Source: Clostridiales bacterium (lineage in GTDB: Bacteria; Bacillota; Clostridia; Christensenellales; Borkfalkiaceae). Taken from it: a DNA stretch of 64,000 nt. Shown one piece after another: positions 34,963 through 43,586 of this stretch. The notes under the pieces are model-generated. The model was not told the DNA's origin, made no database searches, and saw only the letters and a program-made list of their open reading frames with translations. The translations under genes were made by a program, and so were the position numbers. The stretch lies in contig SVIO01000003.1 of NCBI GenBank assembly GCA_015069465.1, positions 1 to 64,000 of the forward strand. Reading direction: 5' to 3'. How positions within the stretch are numbered: the stretch's first letter is position 1; every line of letters begins with the position of its first letter.

Positions 34963-35631
34963 ATGAAAAATAAAAAAATGATTTATGGTATTATTGGCCT
35001 CGGCAGGTTTGGAACAGCACTTGCTCATAAACTTGCTAACATGGGTGCTGAAATTTTGGTTGTTGATAAAGATGAAGCAAAAGTTTCGGCTATTCGTGAA
35101 ATTACAGAAAATGCATTTATATCAAATAATTTAGAAAAGAAATCTCTTTCTGATATGGGCTTTTCTAATTGCGACGTTGTTGTCGTATGTTTAGCAAGCG
35201 CTATCGACGTTTCTATTCTTACTGTTATGCAACTTCAAAACCTTGGTGTTAAACGCATAATTGCCAAGGCAAAAAGCACCGAACACGGCGAAATTTTGGC
35301 TAAACTTGGCGCAGAAATCGTTTACCCAGAACAAGACATGGCTCTTCGCCTTGCAAACAGGCTTGAAATGGGGCATGGGGTTGACTTTATCGAACTTAGC
35401 CATTCGGTTAAGGTGGCAACCTTTAACGTTCCAAACGAATTTATTGGCAAAACTATTTTAGAAGTTTCTTTAAGAGAAAAGTTTGGCTTAAATATTATTG
35501 CTATTGAAAATAACGGCACAGTAGTTGACACTATTCGCCCTAACTATGTGTTTAGTGATGGAGACGTATTATATCTTTGTGGTAATAAAAAGGCTATATC
35601 TTCTATTTCAGATTGGCTTGCCACTCGCTAA
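34963..35631 (+). CDS. TrkA/KtrA-type RCK regulatory subunit
   Basis: 222 residues from the ATG at 34963, which follows AGGG at good spacing; a TTG frame to 34939 has no ribosome site. Rossmann RCK_N domain with GLGRFGTALAHKLANMGAEILVVD, then RCK_C (about 140-222). It gates the adjacent membrane subunit in response to nucleotide (NAD(H)/ATP/c-di-AMP in relatives). Terminator follows. Confidence 0.92.
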   Translation: MKNKKMIYGIIGLGRFGTALAHKLANMGAEILVVDKDEAKVSAIREITENAFISNNLEKKSLSDMGFSNCDVVVVCLASAIDVSILTVMQLQNLGVKRIIAKAKSTEHGEILAKLGAEIVYPEQDMALRLANRLEMGHGVDFIELSHSVKVATFNVPNEFIGKTILEVSLREKFGLNIIAIENNGTVVDTIRPNYVFSDGDVLYLCGNKKAISSISDWLATR

Positions 35632-35657
35632 TTTATGGTTTTTTAATTTAAAAGTTT

Positions 35658-35682
35658 AACGGCACGAATATTTCGTGCCGTT
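35658..35682 (+). terminator. potassium-uptake operon terminator
   Basis: ACGGCACGAA/TTCGTGCCGT stem followed by T7. Confidence 0.88.
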
Positions 35683-35711
35683 TTTTTCGTTTGTTTTTGC
35701 ATTTTTTCTTT

Positions 35712-36023
35712 TTAGCCAAATACTTTTGCTAAAATTTCTTTCTTTTCTAAAACTCCAACAGTCTTGTTTTTAACTTGTCCGTTTTCAAAATAGAATAGGG
35801 TAGGTATAACTTCAACTTTATATTCGATTGCAAGTGCCATTTCTTCATCTACGTTTGCTTTTGCAACCTTTATCTTGCCTTCATATTCAGTTGCAATTTC
35901 TTCTAATATTGGCGCAATCATTTTGCAAGGTCCACACCACGTTGCCCAAAAATCCACGATTACAGGTATTTCACTTTTTAATACTTCTTGTTCAAAATTT
36001 TGTTTTGTTAATTTAACTTCCAT
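35712..36023 (-). CDS. trxA: thioredoxin
   Basis: 103 residues, canonical length, with active site WATWCGPCKM and the cis-Pro loop VEVIPTLFYF. Reduces protein disulfides. Starts 2 bp after the FTR-like gene, so the two are co-transcribed; this implies ferredoxin-linked rather than NADPH-linked reduction. AGGAG precedes the ATG. Confidence 0.95.
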   Translation of the reverse strand: MEVKLTKQNFEQEVLKSEIPVIVDFWATWCGPCKMIAPILEEIATEYEGKIKVAKANVDEEMALAIEYKVEVIPTLFYFENGQVKNKTVGVLEKKEILAKVFG

Positions 36024-36025
36024 AA

Positions 36026-36235
36026 TTAGTTCTCCTCGTCTTTAGATTTATAATAGAGTCTGCAATGGCAAAACCCTTCAAACTCTGGGTCGGCAATTTG
36101 CTCTTTAAATTCAGTGCACATACACTTGAATTCTTCTGTTCTACTAAGCCTACATGGGCAATATCCACCCGTCCTTTTTAAGCCTTCTTTAATCATTTCA
36201 ACAACTTGTTTATCAGGGTTTAATTTAACGCTCAT
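36026..36235 (-). CDS. short ferredoxin-thioredoxin reductase catalytic-like protein
   Basis: 69 residues with C26-P-C28, C38-M-C40 and C56-H-C58, the CPC/CxC/CHC cysteine pattern of FTR catalytic chains that bind a 4Fe-4S cluster and a redox disulfide. The spacing and overall length are shorter than plant or cyanobacterial FTR, as in reduced anaerobe versions. It lies directly upstream of trxA, which is the likely partner. No FTR variable chain is present. Confidence 0.8.
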   Translation of the reverse strand: MSVKLNPDKQVVEMIKEGLKRTGGYCPCRLSRTEEFKCMCTEFKEQIADPEFEGFCHCRLYYKSKDEEN

Positions 36236-36356
36236 TTTCTCTCTCCATTTTTTTATATTTTAGCATATTTGTATGCATAAAATCAAGTCCAATTGACAAT
36301 TTTACAAAAAAAACCACTCTACTGTTAGCCGAGTTCCTACAAGGGATTCGGCAACT

Positions 36357-36452
36357 AAATAAATCCTAAACGGATTTGTGATATTCGTCTAACGACGAGT
36401 GATATTGCCTATCGGCAGTGATATTTGCTTTCGGCAAGTTGTGGATTTATTT
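36357..36452. repeat. GTGATAT-spaced hairpin array closed by a 10-bp stem
   Basis: AAATAAATCC (36357-36366) and GGATTTATTT (36443-36452) are perfect complements enclosing AAATCC/GGATTT, CGTC/GACG, TGCC/GGCA and TTGC/GCAA mini-hairpins. The last three are each preceded by the heptamer GTGATAT. Two more units in the opposite orientation (ATATCAC, GCC-AAC-GGC, ATATCAC) follow to 36500. Confidence 0.75.
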
Positions 36453-36556
36453 AATATAACTTTTGCTTCGCCAAAATATCACGCCAACGGCATATCACTT
36501 TTAGCCACAAGGTTAAAAATATAACTTATATAAACTTAATTTTTGTGGATATGAAA

Positions 36557-36596
36557 AGCCCACTATATTTCGCCTTAAAGCGAAGTATAGTGGGCT
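36557..36596. repeat. long hairpin near XRE gene
   Basis: AGCCCACTATA pairs with TATAGTGGGCT, continued inward as TTCGC/GCGAA around CTTAAA. No T-tract follows on the plus strand beyond CTTTTATTGTTTT, so terminator function is uncertain. Confidence 0.65.
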
Positions 36597-36736
36597 AAAC
36601 TTTTATTGTTTTAAAAACCCTATGACTATTGACACATAAGCACAAGGGCTTTTATTTTTTATAAAAGGATATGAAAAGTAAAATGCTTCCCAAAAGTTAG
36701 AAAAAGTTTAGGGACTTTTCAAATATTAGTGAATTT

Positions 36737-36949
36737 TTAATATTCATCACTTAAACCTAATAAATAATCTGCTGAAACACCATATAAAAGACAAATTTTT
36801 GTCAACATTTTTAGGTCTGGTTGACGATAACCTTGTTCATATCCTGCATAGCAAGTTACAGAAACACCCAATCTTTTGGCAATTTCTTTTTGATTTAGAC
36901 ATTTATCAAGCCTTAATTCTTTTAGTTTTTCGTTAAAATTTTTATTCAT
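36737..36949 (-). CDS. XRE-family transcriptional repressor
   Basis: 70 residues, one HTH domain: KLKELRLDKCLNQKEIAKRLGVSVTCYAGYEQGYRQPD and the ending GVSADYLLGL. It diverges from the 259-aa membrane protein gene, and two ACGCG-type palindromes lie in the shared promoter region. Predicted to repress the membrane protein and itself, by analogy with the XRE gene at 6372. Confidence 0.85.
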   Translation of the reverse strand: MNKNFNEKLKELRLDKCLNQKEIAKRLGVSVTCYAGYEQGYRQPDLKMLTKICLLYGVSADYLLGLSDEY

Positions 36950-36973
36950 ATTACCACTATATTACTAAATACT

Positions 36974-37014
36974 ACGCGAATTGCGTTGACATTACGCGAA
37001 ACGCGTGGTATAAT
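36974..37014 (+). promoter_or_regulatory. perfect promoter with operator in spacer, plus second operator
   Basis: TTGACA (36986-36991), exactly 17 bp, TATAAT (37009-37014). Operator O2 ACGCG-AAA-CGCGT (36994-37006) lies wholly within the spacer; O1 ACGCG-AAT-TGCGT (36974-36986) abuts the -35. The two operators begin 20 bp apart, two helical turns. Confidence 0.85.
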
Positions 37015-37055
37015 TTATATATTAAATTTTATACAAATTATAAAGGAGATAAACA

Positions 37056-37835
37056 ATGAAAGATAATTGGAAAGACTTATCATCAAAGACTCTTTCTCTT
37101 GAAGAAAAAAGAAAAATCGAAGAGGAAAAAAAGAAGATTGAAGATCAAAAATATGAAAACTTTGAAACCTATTGTTCACATGATGCAATGGTTGGGCGAG
37201 ATTATCTTTGGGAAGAAGAAGAAAAAAAACATTTAGCAATGGCTGGATGGGAATTTATGGGTGTAGAAATTAAAGGGTATAGTGCAGCAAAAAAAGGTGA
37301 AATAAAAGTTACGCCTAAGACAGACGGCTCTTTTATCGTAAAGGAAGTTGGTGGGAAAAAAGCATCGGCTGGTTTGAAATTCAATATATATAGAAGGGAA
37401 AAAGCGAAAGTTAAAGATGCAAAACGCTTGGCTGAAATAGAAAAAGAACTTAGTGAAACGAGATATAAGTTAAAATCACTCACTGATATACCACCTATGT
37501 TGGATACTTTGTGGGGAAAGATTATGGCTAACTCATTAGTTGGCTTAATAATGCTTATTTTAATAATTCCTTTTCCATTTTGGTTTGCCTATAAAATTTA
37601 TAGTTATAAAAAACTTAAAAAAGAGCGTTCTAAAGATTTTGAGTTGATTAAAGCGTATAATGAAAAAATTGCAGAGTTAGAAAAAGAACTTGCTGCTGTT
37701 GGAGATTTTTCAAGTTTTGCAAAAGAAGAGCAAGAAAAAAATAAGCGTAAAAACATAGGCATGTTATTAAAGAGAAGTATTTTCTTAATTCTTGGTTGGC
37801 TTGTTGTAATTCCTATTTTAGTTATGATGTTTTAA
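37056..37835 (+). CDS. membrane protein of unknown function, XRE-controlled
   Basis: 259 residues, family not recognised. Lys/Glu-rich coiled-coil N-terminus, a compact central part (about 45-115, with AMAGWEFMGVEIKGYS), a coiled coil, then two membrane helices (about 155-180, SLVGLIMLILIIPFPFWFAYKIY, and 240-258, IFLILGWLVVIPILVMM) separated by another charged coiled coil. A perfect AAAGGAG lies 7 nt before the ATG. Under repression by the divergent XRE gene; with its strong promoter it would be expressed abundantly when derepressed. Confidence 0.7.
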   Translation: MKDNWKDLSSKTLSLEEKRKIEEEKKKIEDQKYENFETYCSHDAMVGRDYLWEEEEKKHLAMAGWEFMGVEIKGYSAAKKGEIKVTPKTDGSFIVKEVGGKKASAGLKFNIYRREKAKVKDAKRLAEIEKELSETRYKLKSLTDIPPMLDTLWGKIMANSLVGLIMLILIIPFPFWFAYKIYSYKKLKKERSKDFELIKAYNEKIAELEKELAAVGDFSSFAKEEQEKNKRKNIGMLLKRSIFLILGWLVVIPILVMMF

Positions 37836-37854
37836 TTTTTTAACAAAACAAAAT

Positions 37855-37890
37855 AAAAAGACTAACGAATTTTTTTTCGTTAGTCTTTTT
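37855..37890. terminator. bidirectional terminator
   Basis: AAAAAGACTAACGAA with perfect complement ending in T-run; separates the membrane-protein gene from the convergent CvpA-like gene. Confidence 0.88.
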
Positions 37891-37956
37891 TGTTGTCTAA
37901 ATATCGCTATAACCGACGCCTTTATTGTAGAGTGGTTTTTTTCTTTTTATTCGCTT

Positions 37957-39162
37957 TTATGCGCCTATACCAAACAACGTTCTTATAACATTTGCTTTTT
38001 CTGTTTCAACGCCTTGAAGTGCTTCTACAAAACTATCTTCATTTGAGCCTTCCATATCACGAAGTAAGCCTGCTTCATCAATACTCATAAGTTCTAGTAA
38101 TGACCAGTTATCAACAAGACCATTTACGATATTTTCTGCATCTTGTCTTTCAACAATACCGTCATCATAGAAATCGCCTAAACTTATAAATACATTGCCA
38201 AGAGAATCAAGTTTAAGGTCTGAAACGAAAGAGGTAACTTGTTGGTTTTCAAACATTGATGAGAATAAAACGTCTAATAATGCCTTTGCAGGCTTTTTCA
38301 TTTTATTAAGCCTTAAGCCAACATCATTGAGGTTTGCACCAATTTCTCTAAGAGTGGTTACCGTTTCTTCTTTTGTTGCTTTACCATCTTTTACAGTTTG
38401 GAATCCTTCTGAAATATCTGCTGTTGATTCTGTAATATCAACCATGCTGATAACCACATCACAAATGTCAACAAAGTTTAAGTTGCCATCTGGTGTTTCA
38501 ACCGTTGTAATCATATCAAAATACCAAGAACCAGCAGTGTTATAAATATTTGCTAAGTCAGAACTTACATATTCATTTAAGCCGATATTTTCTGGTAAAA
38601 CGAAAAGTGGTTTAGGCTCGTTATTTTCTGTTTGTTCTTCTCCACCAGAACCACCTTGGTTTTGAGAAGGCATAACCATTTCAACTTTAGAAAGTCTGTC
38701 AACTTGCATTACTAATCCATTGAGTGGAACGAGCACAGCAAGTGCAATAACTATACCTTGAACTAAACCGATAAATGCACCAAAGCCCTTTCTCTTATCA
38801 ACTTCTGTCTTAACGAATATTTTAAGAATAGGGAATAAAATTAGCCAAGAAACTATTCTTAAAACAAAGAATAATACAAAGTAAACAACAATACTTAAAA
38901 TTAGATTTAAAATTATTGAAAATACAGGTTGAAAATTCTCTGGCACTTCGCTTGCGAGCGATGCTAAAAGTTCTTTTGCCATATCGGTATCAAGCAAGAA
39001 CTCGATAACCGGTTGACGCAAGTAAATTGCGCCTGCAATACAGCCAATAATAAGAATCAATCTTAAAATTGAACGGTTGCGTCCTCTTCCTAAGCCATAG
39101 AGCATTCCAAATAATAGTGCGACTGCAGTTAGTGCAATCATAATAATTGTCATTAATCCCAT
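37957..39162 (-). CDS. CvpA-like membrane protein with long C-terminal extension
   Basis: 401 residues. The first 150 or so resemble CvpA (MLYGLGRGRNRSILRLILIIGCIAGAIYL, helices near 5-45, 75-105, 130-150). Then comes a Gln/Gly/Glu-rich linker and about 220 residues that look soluble and mostly helical, not recognised. CvpA proteins are usually about half this length. It lies just downstream of the jag terminator as a separate unit. Confidence 0.65.
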   Translation of the reverse strand: MGLMTIIMIALTAVALLFGMLYGLGRGRNRSILRLILIIGCIAGAIYLRQPVIEFLLDTDMAKELLASLASEVPENFQPVFSIILNLILSIVVYFVLFFVLRIVSWLILFPILKIFVKTEVDKRKGFGAFIGLVQGIVIALAVLVPLNGLVMQVDRLSKVEMVMPSQNQGGSGGEEQTENNEPKPLFVLPENIGLNEYVSSDLANIYNTAGSWYFDMITTVETPDGNLNFVDICDVVISMVDITESTADISEGFQTVKDGKATKEETVTTLREIGANLNDVGLRLNKMKKPAKALLDVLFSSMFENQQVTSFVSDLKLDSLGNVFISLGDFYDDGIVERQDAENIVNGLVDNWSLLELMSIDEAGLLRDMEGSNEDSFVEALQGVETEKANVIRTLFGIGA

Positions 39163-39266
39163 AAATTTTTTCCTTTTGTTTTTTATATATTTCTATTTTA
39201 ATACTTTTTATTTAATTTTTCAACTATATATGCTTTGTTTTTAAAAATTCTTTTTGGTAATGAATA

Positions 39267-39294
39267 AAAGTGGCATTTTCTTGCCACTTTTTTC
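39267..39294 (-). terminator. terminator of the rpmH-jag operon
   Basis: AAAAGTGGCA/TGCCACTTTT stem 3 bp after the jag stop, with a T-rich minus-strand exit. Confidence 0.8.
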
Positions 39295-39296
39295 TT

Positions 39297-40109
39297 TTAT
39301 TTGTCTTTCAAACTATTTCCAAGATATGTTCCAAAACTGATTGTTGTTTTTCTCTTTTGCTCAGTAAAGCCACTCTTTTTGCTGTCTTTACCATAGCGAG
39401 ATTTAAATCCACTTGATTTTTTGCGAGAATCTTTTCTTTGTCTAGAATATTTTCTATCGCCCTTGTTTCTTCCTGCATTATATGGGGTAGAAAACTCGTC
39501 TTTGTCGTTTGGAACGATTATAACGTATCTGTTTGGTTCTTTTCCGTCACTCTTTGTGGTGCAAGTTTCACTATTTGCAAGTGATGTGTGGATAATTCTT
39601 CTTTCATAAGGACTCATTGGCTCTAAAATAACTTCTCTTCTCATTTCAGTTGCCTTTTGTTCTAACTTTTTAGCAAGCGAAATAAGTGTTTCTTCTCTTT
39701 TATCCCTATAATTTTCGCAGTCAACAACCACCTTTTTGTATTCTACTCTGCCAATGTTCATGCTTGCGCCTGCAAGTGTTTGAATAGCATCTAACACTTC
39801 GCCACGATAACCGATAATATTTGAAGAATCGTTTGAGTTAAGTTTAATAACTGTGCTTCCGTCTTTTTCATAAACTTCTGTAGAAACATCAAAATCCATA
39901 AACTTAGCAATTTCTTTTACGAACTCTTCTACTTTTTGTTCTTCAGTTTTATTTTCGATAATTTCGACCTTTGCCATAGTTTTAATTATTCCAAACAAGC
40001 CCTTAACCGGCTCGTTAATAACGGTAATTAAAGCATTTTTCTTTTCAATTCCTAATTCTTTTAAGCCTTTTTCTATGGCTTCTTCAACCGTTTTGCCTGT
40101 AAATTGCAT
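39297..40109 (-). CDS. jag: RNA-binding protein Jag/KhpB
   Basis: 270 residues: Jag-N domain (about 1-50, MQFTGKTVEEAIEKGL), KH domain (about 80-150, IIGYRGEVLDAIQTLAG) and R3H domain (MSPYERRIIHTSLA), then a basic tail. KhpB proteins bind RNA with KhpA and affect cell division and sRNA networks. The order rpmH-rnpA-yidD-yidC-jag is highly conserved. A perfect AAAGGAGG precedes the ATG. Confidence 0.94.
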   Translation of the reverse strand: MQFTGKTVEEAIEKGLKELGIEKKNALITVINEPVKGLFGIIKTMAKVEIIENKTEEQKVEEFVKEIAKFMDFDVSTEVYEKDGSTVIKLNSNDSSNIIGYRGEVLDAIQTLAGASMNIGRVEYKKVVVDCENYRDKREETLISLAKKLEQKATEMRREVILEPMSPYERRIIHTSLANSETCTTKSDGKEPNRYVIIVPNDKDEFSTPYNAGRNKGDRKYSRQRKDSRKKSSGFKSRYGKDSKKSGFTEQKRKTTISFGTYLGNSLKDK

Positions 40110-40147
40110 TTTTACCTCCTTTACACTTATATTTTCAAGTGTAAATT

Positions 40148-41719
40148 TTATTTTCCTTTCTTTTTATTTTTAACCTTTCCTGTAAGGAAATCGCCACCAC
40201 TTTGATGGGCAAACTTGTCATCTTTTGGCTGTTCTTTCTTTTTAGGCTCTTCCTTTTTTACTTCTTGCTTTGGCACATAAACTCTGCCACGAATTTTTTG
40301 TGTTGGTTTATTTGCTTGTTCTTTTTTGAAATTTCTATCAACAATAAAGTTAATTCCATACGTTGTTAGTATGCTAAACACTGAACTTACAACGATATAA
40401 AGTGAAAATGCAGCAGTGTACATGAACGCAAAGATTGCCATCATGATAGGCATCATCCACTTCATAATCTTTTGTGTTTGAACGCCTTGTCCGTCAACGG
40501 TTTGAAGTTCCATTTGTGCCTTTTGCGCTTTTCCCATTACTAATTGCATAAATAATGATGATAGGGCAGTGAGTGCAACTAAAATGAAATATCCGTTTGG
40601 TTCATTTTTTTCTGCGCCGAGTTTAGCGATTAAGTTTTTATAACCATCTGAACCGATATCGGCACCATGATATCCGTGTGTTTGCTTAAAGGTTGACCAG
40701 TTGCTTTCAATTGGGTGGGAAAGTGGGCTATCAGTAACCCAAATGTTTTTAACCCAAAGGAAAGATTGTTCTTCCTTTCTATAAGTTTCAGCAGACTTGT
40801 CTTGCCTAATATTTAAGATAAACTTTTCAGCAGTCCAATCTTCAGTGCCAACAATATCGTTATACATCTTTTCTTGACCATCAATATTGACTTTCAAGAA
40901 ATTGTTTTCTTTAGTTAAAAGTGTTGTTTTAAGCAATAATTCATCACTTGTTGAAAAACTTTGTTCAATTATTGCTTTTGTTTGGCTTGCTGTATTTAAC
41001 ATAAATGTTTGGTTATAAATAACATATCCACTTGAAGTCCAAACTTTGATATTATAATATTCTTCAGCAGGTGAAGATTTATATGTGTCTAATTCTTGAC
41101 TATATAAAATTTCAAAATCGTTATTAAAAACAATATTATTATTAACATTGTCTAATTGATTTAATTTATTATCTCCGTTTGTATCAGCAGATACGATAGC
41201 ATCATAATCAATTACAATTTTGCCGTTTTTATCACGAACAATATATCTTTCTTCGCTGTCAAGTTCAAAACCTGCATAAACAACGTTGTTATATGAGTTA
41301 GACATATTATAAAAATATGTTTTGTTTTGGATTGCTGAATACTCTGTAAACGCCTTGATAGCAACAATAAAAATAACAAGCGTTAAAATTGTTGGGAGAC
41401 ATGCTCCAAACATAGAATAGCCGTTCTTTTTATAAAGAGCCATCATTTTTTGATTATATAATTCTTTGTTGTCAGCGTATTGTTCTTGCAATTTTTCAAG
41501 TTCTGGGCGCATTTCTTCCATTTTAAGTGAATTTTTGCGCATAGAAGCCCTTGAAACATAGTCGAATGGTAATGTTACAAGTTTAAGAATAACTGTAAAT
41601 AAAATTACGCCAAGTGCAACAGAAGAACAAATTTTAACAAGCCAAGATATAAGTTGTACTAACCAACTACCTGTACCAGGTGCTGTAAAATTTAAAATTT
41701 CCATACTTAATATACCCAT
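40148..41719 (-). CDS. yidC: membrane protein insertase YidC with large extracytoplasmic insert
   Basis: 523 residues; Gram-positive YidC is usually about 260. The five-helix core is present: helix 1 (about 20-50), helix 2 (about 105-125), [13 protein letters not shown] (320-332), and helices at 378-395, 425-445 and 440-460, then a basic tail. Between helix 2 and the FLW motif lies an added domain of about 190 residues (131-318) containing [12 protein letters not shown] (179-190), an EF-hand-like Ca2+ loop. The start at 41719 overlaps yidD by 13 bp; the ATG at 41704 is an alternative. Inserts membrane proteins with or without Sec. Confidence 0.9.
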   Translation of the reverse strand: MGILSMEILNFTAPGTGSWLVQLISWLVKICSSVALGVILFTVILKLVTLPFDYVSRASMRKNSLKMEEMRPELEKLQEQYADNKELYNQKMMALYKKNGYSMFGACLPTILTLVIFIVAIKAFTEYSAIQNKTYFYNMSNSYNNVVYAGFELDSEERYIVRDKNGKIVIDYDAIVSADTNGDNKLNQLDNVNNNIVFNNDFEILYSQELDTYKSSPAEEYYNIKVWTSSGYVIYNQTFMLNTASQTKAIIEQSFSTSDELLLKTTLLTKENNFLKVNIDGQEKMYNDIVGTEDWTAEKFILNIRQDKSAETYRKEEQSFLWVKNIWVTDSPLSHPIESNWSTFKQTHGYHGADIGSDGYKNLIAKLGAEKNEPNGYFILVALTALSSLFMQLVMGKAQKAQMELQTVDGQGVQTQKIMKWMMPIMMAIFAFMYTAAFSLYIVVSSVFSILTTYGINFIVDRNFKKEQANKPTQKIRGRVYVPKQEVKKEEPKKKEQPKDDKFAHQSGGDFLTGKVKNKKKGK

Positions 41720-41940
41720 TTAAGCACACTTTTTTTATCTGGAACTTTATCTAAGCCCCCTTTACACCAAGGTGTGCACCTTAAAATTCTTTTTGCTCCA
41801 AGAAAGCACCCTATTATAAAGCCGTGCTTTAAAATTGCTTCTAGGGTATACTGCGAACAAGATGGAATATACATACATGTTCCCCTAGAAAGATATTTTT
41901 GATAAAACCTAATTAGTTTTACGCCTATAAATTTTAACAT
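41707..41940 (-). CDS. yidD: membrane protein insertion efficiency factor YidD
   Basis: 77 residues, the usual short Yid[24 protein letters not shown] carries the conserved cysteine pattern and [14 protein letters not shown] the second. Membrane-associated helper for YidC. Overlaps rnpA by 7 bp and yidC by up to 13 bp. Confidence 0.93.
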   Translation of the reverse strand: MLKFIGVKLIRFYQKYLSRGTCMYIPSCSQYTLEAILKHGFIIGCFLGAKRILRCTPWCKGGLDKVPDKKSVLKWVY

Positions 41941-42269
41941 TTTTCTATTATTCCACCTTTTAAAAATAAATGTTTCATATTTTCCTTAAAATTTTCAAGC
42001 GTGTATTCTTCATTACTAACTTTTGGTATAAAAACAAAAAAGAAGTCTTGCTTAATTAAAGGCACAAAACTTCTAAAAGATTCCCTTAAAAGCCTTTTAA
42101 TTCTATTCCTTTTTACACTTGTTCCGTGTTTTTTTCCAACAGCATAACCAACTTTTATACTTTTGGCTGGCAAATATACTAACGTTAAACTAGAACTAAA
42201 CAGCCTTTTTCCTTTATTGAATACTAAATTGAAATCTTTTTCTTTTTTTAACCTAATTTCACTTGGCAT
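41934..42269 (-). CDS. rnpA: ribonuclease P protein component
   Basis: 111 residues with the signature [14 protein letters not shown] and the [16 protein letters not shown] start. It is the protein subunit assembling with rnpB RNA (28097-28438). Its ATG overlaps the rpmH stop by one base (TAATG). Confidence 0.95.
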   Translation of the reverse strand: MPSEIRLKKEKDFNLVFNKGKRLFSSSLTLVYLPAKSIKVGYAVGKKHGTSVKRNRIKRLLRESFRSFVPLIKQDFFFVFIPKVSNEEYTLENFKENMKHLFLKGGIIEKC

Positions 42270-42403
42270 TATGCAGAGAGTTTATGACGGCCTTTGTTAC
42301 GACGTCTTTTTAATACGTTTTTACCATTACGAGTTTTCATTCTTGCTCTAAATCCGTGAACTTTACTTCTTTGTCTCTTTTTTGGTTGATATGTTTGTTT
42401 CAT
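42269..42403 (-). CDS. rpmH: 50S ribosomal protein L34
   Basis: 44 residues, highly basic: begins [18 protein letters not shown] and ends NKGRHKLSA, standard L34. AAGGAG lies 7 nt before the ATG. It is first gene of rpmH-rnpA-yidD-yidC-jag, read from a clear promoter at 42453-42481. Confidence 0.96.
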   Translation of the reverse strand: MKQTYQPKKRQRSKVHGFRARMKTRNGKNVLKRRRNKGRHKLSA

Positions 42404-42452
42404 AGTTTTTCTCCTTGAACTTTTTGTTTTATTTCTTTTTTTTGCTCAATCT

Positions 42453-42481
42453 ATTTTATATAGATTTTTTGATTTTGTCAA
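42453..42481 (-). promoter_or_regulatory. rpmH operon promoter
   Basis: Minus-strand TTGACA (42476-42481), 17 bp, TAAAAT (42453-42458), starting a few bases after the dnaN stop. Confidence 0.8.
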
Positions 42482-42485
42482 TTGT

Positions 42486-43586
42486 TTATGCGTTAATTCT
42501 TACAGGAAGCACTAAATAAAGATAACTATCGTTATTCACTGCTGTTATTATACATGGGTCTATTGCCGAATTTAATTTTATATTTATAAATTCATCACTA
42601 ATTATCTTTAAATATTCACTAATATACTTGCCGTTAAACGCTATTTGTAAATCTTTACCTTCAAGCATAATAGTTATATTTTCGTTTACTTCACCAATTT
42701 CAGATTTTGCAGAAATTGACATTGATTCTTCTTTAATATCAAATTTGATAACGTTATATCTATCATTTCTTGCAACGATTGACGCTCTTTCAATACTTGT
42801 GAGTAACGCTTGTCTATTAACCGTTATATAATTTTCAAAGTTTGTTGGCAAAATGTGATTATATTTAACAAACTCGCCTTCAATAAGCCTGCTCATTAAA
42901 CATGTGTTTTCAACTTGAACAAAAATAGAATTCTTTTGAATACATATTTTAATAATGTTGTCTTCTTTATCTAAAAGTCTAATAATTTCGTTCAATGCTC
43001 TTGCAGGAATAACTGCTTTAATATTTTGGTTAGATAACACTTGTTTTTTAATAACTGCCATTCTAAATCCGTCAAGGGCAACTGAAATTAATTGATTATC
43101 ATTTATTTCAAATAAGCAACCTTTAAGAATTGGTCTTGAATCGTCAGTAGAACAAGAAAATGCTGTTTTTTCAACAATTTCTTTAAAATCTTTTTGTGAA
43201 AGTTCAAAATAACTTGCATCTTCATCTTTTTCTAACTTAGGAAAGTTTTCTGCAGGGAATACTTGAAGTTCACTTTCAGAATCAGAATACTTTATTTGAA
43301 GACCACCATCATAAAGCCTTGAAAGTTCAACTTGTTCTTTTTCAAGTTTTTTGGCAAAATCAACAAAATATTTACCAACAACAACCGTTTCGCCTTCCAT
43401 CAAAACGTCTGCTTTAATCTTCTTTTCGATAGTAAGTTCCATATCTGTTGCAAGAAGTGTAAGTGAATCACCTTTAGCAGTAATTTTAATACCTTCTAAT
43501 ATTGGGTTAGCAGATTTTACACTAAGTGCTTTACTAACCTTAAGCACTGCATCAGATAAATCAAGACCATCGCAAATAAGTTTCAT
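42486..43586 (-). CDS. dnaN: DNA polymerase III beta sliding clamp
   Basis: 366 residues in three clamp domains, starting MKLICDGLDLSDAVLKVSKAL and ending YLYLVLPVRI. LLATDMELTIEKK and FSCSTDDSRPILKG are typical. It encircles DNA as processivity factor. It lies between the rpmH operon and the candidate oriC, reading away from it, and is 10 kb from dnaA. Confidence 0.96.
   Translation of the reverse strand: MKLICDGLDLSDAVLKVSKALSVKSANPILEGIKITAKGDSLTLLATDMELTIEKKIKADVLMEGETVVVGKYFVDFAKKLEKEQVELSRLYDGGLQIKYSDSESELQVFPAENFPKLEKDEDASYFELSQKDFKEIVEKTAFSCSTDDSRPILKGCLFEINDNQLISVALDGFRMAVIKKQVLSNQNIKAVIPARALNEIIRLLDKEDNIIKICIQKNSIFVQVENTCLMSRLIEGEFVKYNHILPTNFENYITVNRQALLTSIERASIVARNDRYNVIKFDIKEESMSISAKSEIGEVNENITIMLEGKDLQIAFNGKYISEYLKIISDEFINIKLNSAIDPCIITAVNNDSYLYLVLPVRINA

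Larger units (their letters stand above)
36236..36736. other. structured intergenic region, no gene
   Basis: 500 bp without a credible reading frame. It holds an imperfect GCCGAGTTCC hairpin (36328-36352), a closed array of three mini-hairpins (36357-36452), two reverse-oriented units (about 36462-36500), a long AGCCCACTATA/TATAGTGGGCT hairpin (36557-36596) and the 12-mer GGATATGAAAAG repeated at 36547 and 36667. Confidence 0.7.

Noticed and set aside
36357..36500. CRISPR array
   Set aside because: Repeats are 7 bp, the intervening segments are palindromic and only about 12-15 bp, and no cas genes are present.
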